This document shows, piece by piece, positions 8,522-17,317 of a stretch of 64,000 nt of DNA. The notes beneath the pieces were generated by a model that was not told where the DNA came from, ran no database searches, and saw only the letters and a program-made list of their open reading frames with translations. This DNA comes from Sphingomonadales bacterium EhC05 (lineage in GTDB: Bacteria > Pseudomonadota > Alphaproteobacteria > Sphingomonadales > Sphingomonadaceae). Where the stretch lies: assembly GCA_001650955.1 (NCBI GenBank), contig LXYP01000045.1, positions 1 through 64,000 of the forward strand, written 5' to 3'. Both the position numbers and the translations under genes were made by a program. Within the stretch, counting starts at the first letter, position 1. Each line of letters opens with the position of its first letter.

Positions 8522-10579
8522 ATGCGGCCCGAGATACTCAATCCATTATTTGGTGAAACCCAGTCGCTCAAGGGCGTCGGCAAGGCACTCGCCAAGCCGC
8601 TCGAGAAATTGCGTCTGACACGGGTCAAGGATCTGCTCTATCATCAGCCCAGTCACTGGATGCGCCGGAAACGGGTGGATGAACTTGATGAGATCGATGT
8701 TGGTGAGACAATCATCGTCGAGGTAACGCCGGTCGATTACCGCTCCGGCGGGCCCCGAAGCCCGCTCCGGGTTCATGCCACGGACAAAGTTGGGAATTTC
8801 ATCAGCCTAACCTATTTCGGGCGCAACACCGGCTGGCCAAAGAAGCTCTTGCCGCTGGGCGAACCGAAAATCATATCCGGCAAGCTGGAACGTTATGGCG
8901 ATGAGTTGCAAATGGTTCACCCGGATCAGGTGCTCGAACCCAATCAGGTCAATGAAATCGCTTTGGTCGAACCGATCTATCCATTGTCGGACGGGCTCGG
9001 CAACACCCGCATGCGGCAATTGATCGACCAGACGATCGAGCTGGCGCCCGAATTGCCGGAATGGATTGAACCCAGTCAATTGGCGACAAAAAAGTGGAAA
9101 GCCTGGCGGGAGAGCGCTGTTTCACTCCATCGGGTGGAAGGTGAAGATGCGTCAGAGCGTCTCGCCTATGACGAGATTTTCGCAAACCAGCTTGCCTTCA
9201 TGCTGGTGCGCGCAAGCAACAGGAGCAAGAAGGGTGTGCCGATCAGGGGCGACGGAAAGCTTCGAGATCAACTGCAATTGCCGTTCGAACTTACCGGTGC
9301 CCAGAAACGCTGTATTTCCGAGATTGAAAGCGATCTCGCGCAAGCTGCGCCGATGTTACGGCTGCTGCAAGGCGATGTCGGCTCGGGCAAAACACTGGTC
9401 GCTCTGATGGCTTTGCTCAATGCGGTGGAAGCAGGACATCAAGCTGCATTATTGGCTCCTACTGAAATTTTGGCGCGGCAGCATTTCGAAGGGCTGCAAA
9501 AATTGTTGACTGGAATGCCGGTGAATCTGGCGATCCTGACGGGGCGTGACAAAGGGAAAATGCGCGAATCCACCTTGATGGGGCTTGCTGATGGCTCGAT
9601 TGATATTCTGATCGGTACCCACGCGATCTTTCAGGAGAAAGTGCAATATCGTAATTTGGCGGTGGCGGTGATTGACGAGCAGCATAAATTCGGTGTGTCT
9701 CAGCGCTTGATGCTGACGCAAAAGGCGGCGCTGACGCCTCATTTGCTTGCGATGACTGCGACACCGATTCCACGGACACTGACCTTGAGCCAATATGGTG
9801 AAATGGATGTCTCCCGGATCGACGAGTTGCCACCGGGACGTCAGGCGATTGAAACGCGGGTCATTTCCGACGGCCGGTTGGCGGAAGTTGTCGACGGATT
9901 GGAACGACATATCGCCGGCAGTGGCCAGGCATATTGGGTTTGTCCGTTGGTCGAAGAGAGCGAAAAAAGCGATCTTGCCGCTGCCGAAGAGCGTGCGGCC
10001 ACGTTGAGATCGCGCTTTGGCGACCAGGTTGGTCTGGTTCATGGACGCATGAAAGGGCCGGAGAAAGACGCCGTGATGGAACGCTTTCAGAGCAACCAGA
10101 TCAAGATATTGGTGGCGACCACGGTCATTGAAGTGGGAGTCGATGTCCCGAATGCGAGCCTGATGGTGATTGAAGCTGCTGATCGTTTCGGTCTCGCCCA
10201 GCTCCATCAGCTGCGCGGACGCGTGGGCAGGGGCAGCGCAAAATCAAACTGCCTGCTGCTGCGCGGAGAGGCGTTGAGTGAAACTGCAAGAGCACGGCTG
10301 ACGCTGATGCGCGAGACAAATGACGGCTTTCGCATTGCCGAAGAGGATTTGCGCCTTCGTGGCGCTGGAGAATTGCTTGGGACCCGGCAGTCCGGAGAGG
10401 CGGGATTTCGGGTGGCTTCTCCCGAACAGGTTCAGGAATTTATTGGCCCGGCAACGGATGATGCACGCTTGTTGCTGGATCGTGATGGAGGCCTTGATAG
10501 TCCACGAGGACAAGCCGCGCGTCTCGCACTGTACCTTTTTGAACGTGATTGGGGGGTGAGTTTGTTGAGAAGTGGTTGA
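8522..10579 (+). CDS. recG: ATP-dependent DNA helicase RecG
   Basis: Branch-migration helicase that reverses stalled replication forks. The 685 residues comprise an N-terminal wedge/OB region, then SF2 motifs LLQGDVGSGKTLVAL (Walker A), the DEQHKFGV box, TATPIPRTLT, VIEVGVDVPNA and QLRGRVGRG, and the TRG region near the C-terminus. RecG and Mfd are sister helicases; here they flank sdhE in opposite orientations. The stop lies 2 bases from the end of the convergent PilZ gene, so neither has room for its own intergenic terminator. Confidence 0.97.
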   Translation: MRPEILNPLFGETQSLKGVGKALAKPLEKLRLTRVKDLLYHQPSHWMRRKRVDELDEIDVGETIIVEVTPVDYRSGGPRSPLRVHATDKVGNFISLTYFGRNTGWPKKLLPLGEPKIISGKLERYGDELQMVHPDQVLEPNQVNEIALVEPIYPLSDGLGNTRMRQLIDQTIELAPELPEWIEPSQLATKKWKAWRESAVSLHRVEGEDASERLAYDEIFANQLAFMLVRASNRSKKGVPIRGDGKLRDQLQLPFELTGAQKRCISEIESDLAQAAPMLRLLQGDVGSGKTLVALMALLNAVEAGHQAALLAPTEILARQHFEGLQKLLTGMPVNLAILTGRDKGKMRESTLMGLADGSIDILIGTHAIFQEKVQYRNLAVAVIDEQHKFGVSQRLMLTQKAALTPHLLAMTATPIPRTLTLSQYGEMDVSRIDELPPGRQAIETRVISDGRLAEVVDGLERHIAGSGQAYWVCPLVEESEKSDLAAAEERAATLRSRFGDQVGLVHGRMKGPEKDAVMERFQSNQIKILVATTVIEVGVDVPNASLMVIEAADRFGLAQLHQLRGRVGRGSAKSNCLLLRGEALSETARARLTLMRETNDGFRIAEEDLRLRGAGELLGTRQSGEAGFRVASPEQVQEFIGPATDDARLLLDRDGGLDSPRGQAARLALYLFERDWGVSLLRSG

Positions 10580-10581
10580 AC

Positions 10582-10899
10582 CTAGAGATGCTCGACCTTG
10601 TCCAGCATCGCGACAAAATCCGGTTCGCGGATCACTCTTTCAAATTCAAAGCCTGAACGGCCCTGATGCGACCAGACAAGATAGGCTTCAATCCGTCCGA
10701 TAACCGGCAGGCGCACGACCATGCGATCACCTTTTTTCATGTCGATCGGATCCGTCAGCATCATCCCATGAGCGGAAATATTTGCGATCCTTATGCGAAA
10801 TTCGCGATCAGGATAGACTTCACAGAGCGTCTCGAAATCAACAGCAAACCGCGCCGCGCGGCGTAAATCGGCCGACGAGTGATGCGGTGCCTTGGTCAT
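10582..10899 (-). CDS. PilZ-domain c-di-GMP-binding protein
   Basis: Stand-alone PilZ domain of 105 residues. Both c-di-GMP-binding motifs are present: RRAAR at 13-17 (RxxxR) and NISAHG at 40-45 (D/NxSxxG). The start is placed at the ATG ending at 10899 because GGAG lies 9 bases upstream; a TTG five codons earlier is a weaker alternative. There is no partner domain, so it probably acts as an effector adaptor in the cytosol. A c-di-GMP hydrolase is encoded 6 kb away (2696-4696), but there is no direct evidence that they work together. Confidence 0.9.
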   Translation of the reverse strand: MTKAPHHSSADLRRAARFAVDFETLCEVYPDREFRIRIANISAHGMMLTDPIDMKKGDRMVVRLPVIGRIEAYLVWSHQGRSGFEFERVIREPDFVAMLDKVEHL

Positions 10900-10994
10900 T
10901 GTTGCGAGCTCCAAACAGACATGATTGTCTACAATAATGGATGATCAACAACAAAAGGTAAAAATCCGTAAACGGACCCGCAAGGACAACCGGA

Positions 10995-12224
10995 CTAGAG
11001 CTTGCGCAATAATCCGTGTTTTTTCTTGCCAGCTGAAATTTTCGTTTCGGTATCGCCGAGCGATATCATCTGATCAACATCATGGACCGGCTCGCCCTCA
11101 ATCCTGGCGCCGCCGCCTTTGACCAAGCGTTTCGCTTCCCCTTTGGAGGCGCAAAATCCAATGCCGACCAATGCATCCAAAATTGAAAGCTCGGACGCGG
11201 CTGTTTCGAAAACCGGCAAATCTCCGCCGGCATTGCCTTGCTCAAACGTCTGACGTGCGGTTTCGGCAGCCAGTTTTGCTGCATTTTCACCATGGGCCAT
11301 TGTCGTAGCAGCATCCGCCAGGATTTTTTTGGCCTCGTTGACCTCTGAGCCTTCCAGCGCTTCCAGTCGTGCGATCTCGCTCAAGTCAATATCGGTGAAC
11401 AAGCGCATGAACTTGCCGACATCACGGTCGTCGGTATTGCGCCAGAATTGCCAATAATCATATGGCGACAGCCGGTCGGCATTCAGCCATATTGCACCGT
11501 CGACCGACTTGCCCATCTTTGAACCATCCGCCTTGGTAATCAGGGGCGTGGTGACACCAAATAGCTCCGATCCATCAATTCGGCGTCCAAGCTCAATGCC
11601 ATTGACGATATTGCCCCATTGGTCGGACCCGCCCAATTGCAGCTTGCATTGATATTGGCGAGACAGTTCCAGAAAATCATAGGCTTGCAGGATCATATAG
11701 TTGAATTCAAGGAAGGTCAGCGGCTGCTCACGTTCCAGTCTGAGTTTTACCGAATCAAATGTCAGCATGCGATTGATGGTGAAATGGCGCCCGACATCGC
11801 GCAAAAACGGGATATATTCGAGACGGCCGAGCCAGTCATCATTATTGACCATTATCGCATCGGTCGGGCCATCGCCGAACGTCAGAAAATTCTCGAAACT
11901 GCCCCGGATTTTGGCAAAATTTGCTGCAATGCCTTCATCATCCAGCAATTTGCGCACCTCGTCTTTACCCGAAGGGTCGCCAACTTTCGTCGTTCCGCCT
12001 CCCATGACCACAATCGGCTTATGTCCGGCCTGTTGCAGGCGGCGCAGGAGCATGATTTGAACGAGATTCCCGACGTGAAGCGAATCGGCTGTCACATCAA
12101 AGCCGATATATCCCGGGATGACGCTTTTCGTCGCGAGATTATCCAATGCATCGGCATCGGTTAACTGGTGGATATAGCCGCGATCATTCAGTAGACGCAG
12201 GAGATCAGATTGATAATTGGTCAT
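10995..12224 (-). CDS. tyrS: Tyrosyl-tRNA synthetase
   Basis: Class I aminoacyl-tRNA synthetase that charges tRNA-Tyr. The HIGH-type signature is HVGN in [10 protein letters not shown], followed by [13 protein letters not shown]. The tyrosine site is QAYDF and [10 protein letters not shown], and the KMSKS loop appears as KMGKS. The final ~65 residues form an S4-like RNA-binding domain ([18 protein letters not shown]). Length 409 is normal for the bacterial TyrS subgroup. It is transcribed divergently from the DOMON-like gene, whose longest reading starts 2 bases beyond the tyrS start codon. Confidence 0.97.
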   Translation of the reverse strand: MTNYQSDLLRLLNDRGYIHQLTDADALDNLATKSVIPGYIGFDVTADSLHVGNLVQIMLLRRLQQAGHKPIVVMGGGTTKVGDPSGKDEVRKLLDDEGIAANFAKIRGSFENFLTFGDGPTDAIMVNNDDWLGRLEYIPFLRDVGRHFTINRMLTFDSVKLRLEREQPLTFLEFNYMILQAYDFLELSRQYQCKLQLGGSDQWGNIVNGIELGRRIDGSELFGVTTPLITKADGSKMGKSVDGAIWLNADRLSPYDYWQFWRNTDDRDVGKFMRLFTDIDLSEIARLEALEGSEVNEAKKILADAATTMAHGENAAKLAAETARQTFEQGNAGGDLPVFETAASELSILDALVGIGFCASKGEAKRLVKGGGARIEGEPVHDVDQMISLGDTETKISAGKKKHGLLRKL

Positions 12225-12226
12225 AG

Positions 12227-12808
12227 ATGGGTGCGTTACATGGGGACAACGAAAGTCGCAATATGCGTTTGAATCTGCATTGCCATCCAGCCACTCCGGA
12301 TCCGGCGATCGAACAGATCACCGTCCAATGGACGATGAGCGAGGCTGGAGTGATATGGCTCAGATATCGAGCCGTCGGTGATGTCGCGCAAATCCAACCG
12401 CCAAATAATCTGGATCAGCTCGGGCGGATGGACAATTTGTGGCGGACGACTTGCTTCGAATTATTCCTCCGCCAACCCGGACAAGAGCGCTATTGCGAAT
12501 TCAACTTCTCTCCATCGGGTAACTGGGCGGCCTATGGCTTCAACAGTTATCGCGCCGGAATGGATCCGCTGGCAATGGTGCAAACGCCGGAAATATTCAT
12601 GGATGTTGGTGATATGCATATGGATATGGAAGTGATCTTTGGATTGCCTGACCTCTGGGTGCACAACGAGTTCGATGCGAGCCTTTCCGCCGTCATCGAA
12701 TTGCGAAATGGCGAGAAATCTCTCTGGGCTTTGGCTCATCCCGCAGGTAAGCCTGATTTTCACCATCGAGATTGCTTTATGCTTAAAATGGAGGCCGCGG
12801 GACGCTGA
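12227..12808 (+). CDS. DOMON-like domain protein
   Basis: Cytosolic-looking protein of 181-193 residues whose beta-rich pattern ([55 protein letters not shown]) matches the DOMON-like proteins common in sphingomonads. DOMON folds bind haem or sugars, but the ligand of this subgroup is unknown. No signal peptide is visible. An internal ATG at 12263 (MRLNLHCHP) is a plausible alternative start, leaving a 38-base leader to tyrS. Its stop overlaps the next gene's ATG (TGATG), indicating translational coupling with the NamZ-like protein. Confidence 0.75.
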   Translation: MGALHGDNESRNMRLNLHCHPATPDPAIEQITVQWTMSEAGVIWLRYRAVGDVAQIQPPNNLDQLGRMDNLWRTTCFELFLRQPGQERYCEFNFSPSGNWAAYGFNSYRAGMDPLAMVQTPEIFMDVGDMHMDMEVIFGLPDLWVHNEFDASLSAVIELRNGEKSLWALAHPAGKPDFHHRDCFMLKMEAAGR

Positions 12809-14004
12809 TGAAATTTGGAATAGACCGGTTGATTGAAGACGCGGAGCTGCGCAAACCTCTCGCGGGAAAGCGGGTCGCTTTGGTCGCGCATCCTGCTTCG
12901 GTAACCCGCGATCTGGTGCACAGTCTGGACGCCCTGTCAGCTCTCGACGACATCAACCTGACCGCTGCATTCGGTCCGCAGCACGGACTGCGTGGCGACA
13001 AGCAAGATAATATGGTTGAGTCGCCAGATTTTGTCGATCCGGTTCATCGGATACCGGTATTTAGTCTCTATGGAGAAGTGCGCCGGCCAACCGGGCAATC
13101 GATGAGCACATTTGATGTCGTCTTGATTGATTTGCAGGACTTGGGCTGCCGCATCTACACATTTGTGACCACCTTGCTCTACATGCTTGAGGCGGCAGAA
13201 AAGCATGGCAAGACGGTCTGGATATTGGATCGTCCCAATCCTGCGGGCAGGCCAGTTGAAGGCACGACCCTGAAGTCCGGCTGGGAGAGTTTTGTCGGCG
13301 CCGGACCGATGCCGATGCGGCATGGTATGACTATGGGTGAAATGTGCCGATGGTTTGTCAGCCATTACAAGCTCGATGTCGAATATCGCATAATCGAAAT
13401 GCAGGGCTGGCGGCCGGACGGACCGGGATTCGGTTGGCCCACCGATCATATATGGATCAATCCGAGCCCCAATGCGCCCAATGTTAACATGGCGAGAGCT
13501 TATGCTGGAACGGTCATGCTTGAGGGAACCACGTTATCGGAGGGCAGGGGCACAACCCGGCCCTTGGAGCTTTTCGGGGCGCCCGATATCGATGCACGCG
13601 CCGTCATTACCGAGATGAACCACATCGCTCCCCAATGGCTGGAGGGCTGCAAATTGCGGGAAATTTGGTTTGAACCGACATTTCACAAACATCAGGGCAT
13701 ATTGTGCAATGGTGTGCAGATCCATGCCGAAGGTCCTGACTATTCTCACAATCTATTCCGTCCTTGGCGGCTGCAGGCGCTGGCGTTTAAAGCGATCAAG
13801 AATATCACGCCCGGCTATGATCTTTGGCGTGATTTTCCATATGAATATGAAGAGGGCAAGCTGGCTATCGATGTGATCAATGGTGGTACGGCTTTGCGCA
13901 AATGGGTCGATGATCCATCGGCTACCGCCGAAAATCTCGAAGCCCTTGCCGCTTCAGACGAAGGGAATTGGCGCGAGAGGATCGCAGATCGGTTGCTCTA
14001 TTGA
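12808..14004 (+). CDS. NamZ-like exo-beta-N-acetylmuramidase (DUF1343)
   Basis: 398-residue protein of the DUF1343 family. Its characterised member, Bacillus subtilis NamZ (YbbC), releases terminal N-acetylmuramic acid from peptidoglycan fragments. Family-typical segments are FGPQHGLRGDKQDNM, a DVVLIDLQDLGCRIYTF stretch, LDRPNPAGRPVEG, GMTMGEMCRWF and YAGTVMLEGTTLSEGRGTTRP. No signal peptide is seen, unlike secreted members, so it may act on cytosolic or recycled muropeptides (inference). It starts one base inside the preceding gene's stop and is probably co-translated with it. No MurNAc transport or kinase genes are adjacent. Confidence 0.8.
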   Translation: MKFGIDRLIEDAELRKPLAGKRVALVAHPASVTRDLVHSLDALSALDDINLTAAFGPQHGLRGDKQDNMVESPDFVDPVHRIPVFSLYGEVRRPTGQSMSTFDVVLIDLQDLGCRIYTFVTTLLYMLEAAEKHGKTVWILDRPNPAGRPVEGTTLKSGWESFVGAGPMPMRHGMTMGEMCRWFVSHYKLDVEYRIIEMQGWRPDGPGFGWPTDHIWINPSPNAPNVNMARAYAGTVMLEGTTLSEGRGTTRPLELFGAPDIDARAVITEMNHIAPQWLEGCKLREIWFEPTFHKHQGILCNGVQIHAEGPDYSHNLFRPWRLQALAFKAIKNITPGYDLWRDFPYEYEEGKLAIDVINGGTALRKWVDDPSATAENLEALAASDEGNWRERIADRLLY

Positions 14005-14062
14005 TTATGTTGCGGTGCAACATTGCGCTTGCATTGCGCGTGAAACCTGATAATTTTGGCAA

Positions 14063-14365
14063 ATGTTACCGAGCAAACAACTTTTCGAAGGCATCGCGTT
14101 GAAAAAGCGCATCGCTGCAACCTATAATAATACGGCCTTCAAATTGGCGCCGCATATTCTATATACGCGTCATGATGAGATGTATGTGGATGCAGTTCCA
14201 TTGGAAAAAGAGGGATTGCCACCCCGCGAATTGAAGCTTGGCACATTCAAACTATCGGGCCTGAAAGACGTCGCTGTGGTCGATGAATCTTTTGAACTTT
14301 TTGATATTTTTGACGCGGCAGCCGAAAAATATGATGGAACAACTCTGCTTGCTGTCGAAGCTTAG
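14063..14365 (+). CDS. Small WYL-like domain protein
   Basis: 100-residue protein without transmembrane segments. The pattern KKRIAATYNN ... LAPHILYTR ... MYVDAVPLE ... LKLGTFKLSGLKDVAVVDESFEL resembles the WYL ligand-sensing domain, with the strand-rich core ending in a target-loop-like element, but there is no helix-turn-helix attached. WYL domains usually sit behind a DNA-binding domain in regulators, so a free-standing copy is uncommon. The assignment is from pattern only; it could be an unrelated small beta protein. The ATG at 14063 has no strong Shine-Dalgarno; a TTG at 14099 is possible. It converges on the VWA gene with 4 bases between. Confidence 0.5.
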   Translation: MLPSKQLFEGIALKKRIAATYNNTAFKLAPHILYTRHDEMYVDAVPLEKEGLPPRELKLGTFKLSGLKDVAVVDESFELFDIFDAAAEKYDGTTLLAVEA

Positions 14366-14369
14366 CTCT

Positions 14370-15551
14370 TCAACCCTGTTTCCGGGTCAGTTCCTTCATT
14401 GCGTCACCAAGACCATCAACGGTTAACGGGTACATCCTGTCATTCATCAGTTCACGAATGATTTTGACGCTCTGTGAATAGCCCCATTGCTTTTCCGGCA
14501 CCGGATTGAGCCAGGCTGCGGCTGGATAGGTGTTGGTCAGGCGATGCATCCACGTCACGCCAGCCTCTTCGTTGAAATGTTCAACCGAACCACCGGGGTG
14601 GGTGATTTCATAAGGGCTCATTGACGCGTCACCGACAAAAATCAGCTTATAATCATGTCCATATTTATGCAGAACGTCCCAGGTGTTGGTGCGTTCAGAA
14701 AACCGTCGCCGATTGTCTTTCCAAAGGCCTTCATAGGGGCAATTGTGAAAATAGAAAAATTCGAGATTCTTAAACTCGCTATTGGCCGCGCTGAACAATT
14801 CTTCGCAAAGCTTGATGAACGGATCCATCGAGCCGCCAACATCGAGGAAAAGCAGAAGCTTTACCGCATTGTGGCGTTCAGGACGCATGTGAATGTCCAG
14901 CCAGCCTTGTTTGGCAGTGCCGTTGATCGTGCGGTCCATATCCAGTTCATCGGCCGCACCTTCCCGGGCAAATTTCCGCAGGCGGCGCAAGGCCACCTTG
15001 ATATTGCGCGTGCCGAGCTGCTTGGTGTGATCGAGATTCTGGAACTCGCGTTTGTCCCAGACTTTTATCGCTTTTTTCTGGCCGCCGGCGCCGCCGATCC
15101 GCACGCCTTCGGGATTATAGCCTGAATTGCCATAAGGCGAGGTGCCGCCGGTCCCGATCCATTTGCTGCCACCCTCGTGCCGCTTCTGCTGTTCCTCGAG
15201 ACGCTCTTTCAGCGTCTCCATAATCTCTTCCCAGCTGCCCAGCGCCTTGATCTCTTCCATCTCTTCTTCAGACAGATATTTTTCAGCTACGGCCTTGAGC
15301 CAATCGAGCGGAATATCCTCTTCTGCGGTTCCGTAGGAGGTTTCGATGCCTTTGAAGACTTTTGAGAAAACCTGATCGAAGCGATCGAGAAGCCCTTCAT
15401 CTTTGACGAAAGTTGCGCGCGACAGATAATAGAATTCGACTGGATTTCGGCGGATCACCTCTTTGTCCAGCGCTTCGAGAAGAACCAGATGTTCTTTGAG
15501 AGAGGCCGAAATTCCGGCGGCTCTCAATTCGTCCATGAAATTAAAGAACAT
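14370..15551 (-). CDS. CoxE-like VWA-domain protein
   Basis: 393-residue protein of the CoxE-type von Willebrand factor A family. The N-terminal helical part (MDELRAAGISASLKEHLVLLEAL) and a charged middle are typical. The VWA metal-site motif is DVGGS in LLLFLDVGGSMDPF, a DxGGS variant of DxSxS. Such proteins partner a MoxR ATPase in chaperone-like complexes; here the MoxR gene is 14 bases upstream on the same strand. The start has a GGAGAG site at normal spacing. The client of the pair is unknown. Confidence 0.87.
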   Translation of the reverse strand: MFFNFMDELRAAGISASLKEHLVLLEALDKEVIRRNPVEFYYLSRATFVKDEGLLDRFDQVFSKVFKGIETSYGTAEEDIPLDWLKAVAEKYLSEEEMEEIKALGSWEEIMETLKERLEEQQKRHEGGSKWIGTGGTSPYGNSGYNPEGVRIGGAGGQKKAIKVWDKREFQNLDHTKQLGTRNIKVALRRLRKFAREGAADELDMDRTINGTAKQGWLDIHMRPERHNAVKLLLFLDVGGSMDPFIKLCEELFSAANSEFKNLEFFYFHNCPYEGLWKDNRRRFSERTNTWDVLHKYGHDYKLIFVGDASMSPYEITHPGGSVEHFNEEAGVTWMHRLTNTYPAAAWLNPVPEKQWGYSQSVKIIRELMNDRMYPLTVDGLGDAMKELTRKQG

Positions 15552-15565
15552 CGCTTTCTCTCCGC

Positions 15566-16411
15566 TTAACGCGCTTCGCGTTTCGCCATGAATGCCAAAC
15601 GTTCAAACAGCATTACATCCTGCTCATTTTTCAAAAGCGCGCCATGAAGCGGTGGAATTGCCTTGGTCGGATCCTTGGATTGCAGGGCTTCGAGAGGCAT
15701 GTCTTCGCTCAGCAGCAATTTCAGCCAGTCGAGAAGTTCGCTGGTGCTTGGCTTTTTCTTGAGGCCCGGAACATCGCGAACATCATAGAAAATATCCATC
15801 GCCTTTTTGACCAAAATGCCCTGAATGTCAGGGAAATGCACATTGATGATTTCCTGCATCGTCTCGCGATCCGGAAATTTGATATAGTGGAAGAAACAAC
15901 GGCGCAGGAAGGCGTCTGGCAGTTCCTTTTCATTATTTGACGTGATGATCACGATCGGCCGCTCGGCAGCCTTGATCGTCTCTTTGGTCTCGTAAACATG
16001 AAATTCCATGCGATCGAGCTCTTGCAGCAGATCATTTGGAAATTCGATGTCCGCTTTGTCGATTTCATCAATGAGCAAGACTGGCAGTTCGGGTGCGGTG
16101 AAGGCTTCCCACAATTTTCCCTTGCGAATATAATTGGAGATATCATGAACACGTTCATCGCCCAACTGGCCGTCACGCAACCGCGCAACCGCATCATATT
16201 CATAGAGCCCTTGATGCGCTTTTGTGGTTGACTTGACGTTCCACTCGATCAGCGGCGTTCCCATCGCTTTGGCGATTTCATAGGCCAGCACGGTTTTGCC
16301 GGTTCCGGGTTCTCCCTTAACGAGGAGAGGGCGTCTGAGAGTGACGGCAGCGTTAACGGCAACCTTCAAATCGTCGGTTGCTACATAATCCTTGGTACCG
16401 TCAAAACGCAT
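15566..16411 (-). CDS. MoxR-family AAA+ ATPase
   Basis: 281-residue AAA+ protein. Walker A is GEPGTGKT at 33-40 and Walker B is LLIDEID at 112-118; sensor-1 lies in IVITSNNEKELPDAFLRR, which also holds the arginine-finger region. MoxR ATPases assemble metal centres or remodel proteins together with VWA partners. It is the promoter-proximal gene of a two-gene unit with the CoxE-like gene. This pair occurs widely in alphaproteobacteria outside CO-dehydrogenase operons, so CO oxidation should not be inferred. Confidence 0.92.
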   Translation of the reverse strand: MRFDGTKDYVATDDLKVAVNAAVTLRRPLLVKGEPGTGKTVLAYEIAKAMGTPLIEWNVKSTTKAHQGLYEYDAVARLRDGQLGDERVHDISNYIRKGKLWEAFTAPELPVLLIDEIDKADIEFPNDLLQELDRMEFHVYETKETIKAAERPIVIITSNNEKELPDAFLRRCFFHYIKFPDRETMQEIINVHFPDIQGILVKKAMDIFYDVRDVPGLKKKPSTSELLDWLKLLLSEDMPLEALQSKDPTKAIPPLHGALLKNEQDVMLFERLAFMAKREAR

Positions 16412-16518
16412 ATGCCTGTGTCCCTTGTCGTGATCGTCAAACGCAATCGAATAGGGAAAGCAGCCGGTACAGGCAAGTTAATCATTTAGTTAAGATGACA
16501 GGCTTGCGCGGGTCGAGA

Positions 16519-17178
16519 TCAATAGGCAGATCGTGTTTCCCGGCGTGCCGAAAGCAGTTGCCACAGGCCACGATGCTGGCTGAGAAGCTGATCTGCTCCG
16601 AAACGTATCGCCCGGCCGATCGCGGGAGACTGCGCGAGAATTTGATTGAGTTCATCGGTTGCTTCATCGGTTGGGAATTGCGCCGAACGGGCCTCAACAC
16701 CAACCCGAATTGCAATTTTCTCGAGCACCGGACGCAATTTTTTCCAATCCAGAATCATCGCAAAAGCGGAGCCCAAAGCGCAACCATTGCGATCAGACTG
16801 GGACAGCATCTCGAGTGCTTTGCGTTGCCCCAATACTGCGGAATTGCTCTGATCGTCGCGGCTGACTCCCGAAATTGGTCCGGCTGCAACAGTCAGTTTG
16901 GTGATGAAGGAACGCTCGGCAGCAAAGCCGTCCATTGCTTCAATCAGCCATTCCCGAGAATTTTCATCGGCAGTTTTGGTGGCAGCATAATCGATGACAC
17001 CAGGATATCGACCGTGCAACACACATATATAATGAGCGATATCTGCGATATCAGCGCCACTCAAAATGCTGAAATCGTTCGATATCGACTGAACATATGG
17101 AGTCGATGCGCTGCCATGTGACAAGATATGACTAGATAAGGATGGCTGGTTCGCCGATACCAAATTATATTTTTGCAT
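16519..17178 (-). CDS. Conserved hypothetical protein
   Basis: About 219 residues and no family recognised with confidence. The start is taken at MQKYNLV because AGGGTGATG lies just upstream; a reading beginning at 17223 adds 15 residues. There is no signal peptide or membrane helix. Visible features are a histidine/cysteine segment AHYICVLHGRYPGVIDYAA and a helical C-terminal half with ALGSAFAMILDWKKLRPVLEKIA. It is separated from the MoxR gene by 107 bases and from rpoD by 139 bases, so it is probably a single-gene unit. Confidence 0.65.
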   Translation of the reverse strand: MQKYNLVSANQPSLSSHILSHGSASTPYVQSISNDFSILSGADIADIAHYICVLHGRYPGVIDYAATKTADENSREWLIEAMDGFAAERSFITKLTVAAGPISGVSRDDQSNSAVLGQRKALEMLSQSDRNGCALGSAFAMILDWKKLRPVLEKIAIRVGVEARSAQFPTDEATDELNQILAQSPAIGRAIRFGADQLLSQHRGLWQLLSARRETRSAY

Positions 17179-17317
17179 AGCGTTCACATCACCCTGACAC
17201 TCTGGCGGACATGTATGAAGCATATCCGATAGATAAGGTGTATAACGGTTAAACCTAAAGAGCCGGTTTATCCCGCGTTAGGGTTATGCAAACCATGTTT
17301 CTCGCAAGCTAGACCAG

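Noticed and set aside
9449-10207. A 252-codon open frame opposite recG
   Set aside because: Antisense shadow of the helicase core, with His/Gln-rich composition and no motif.
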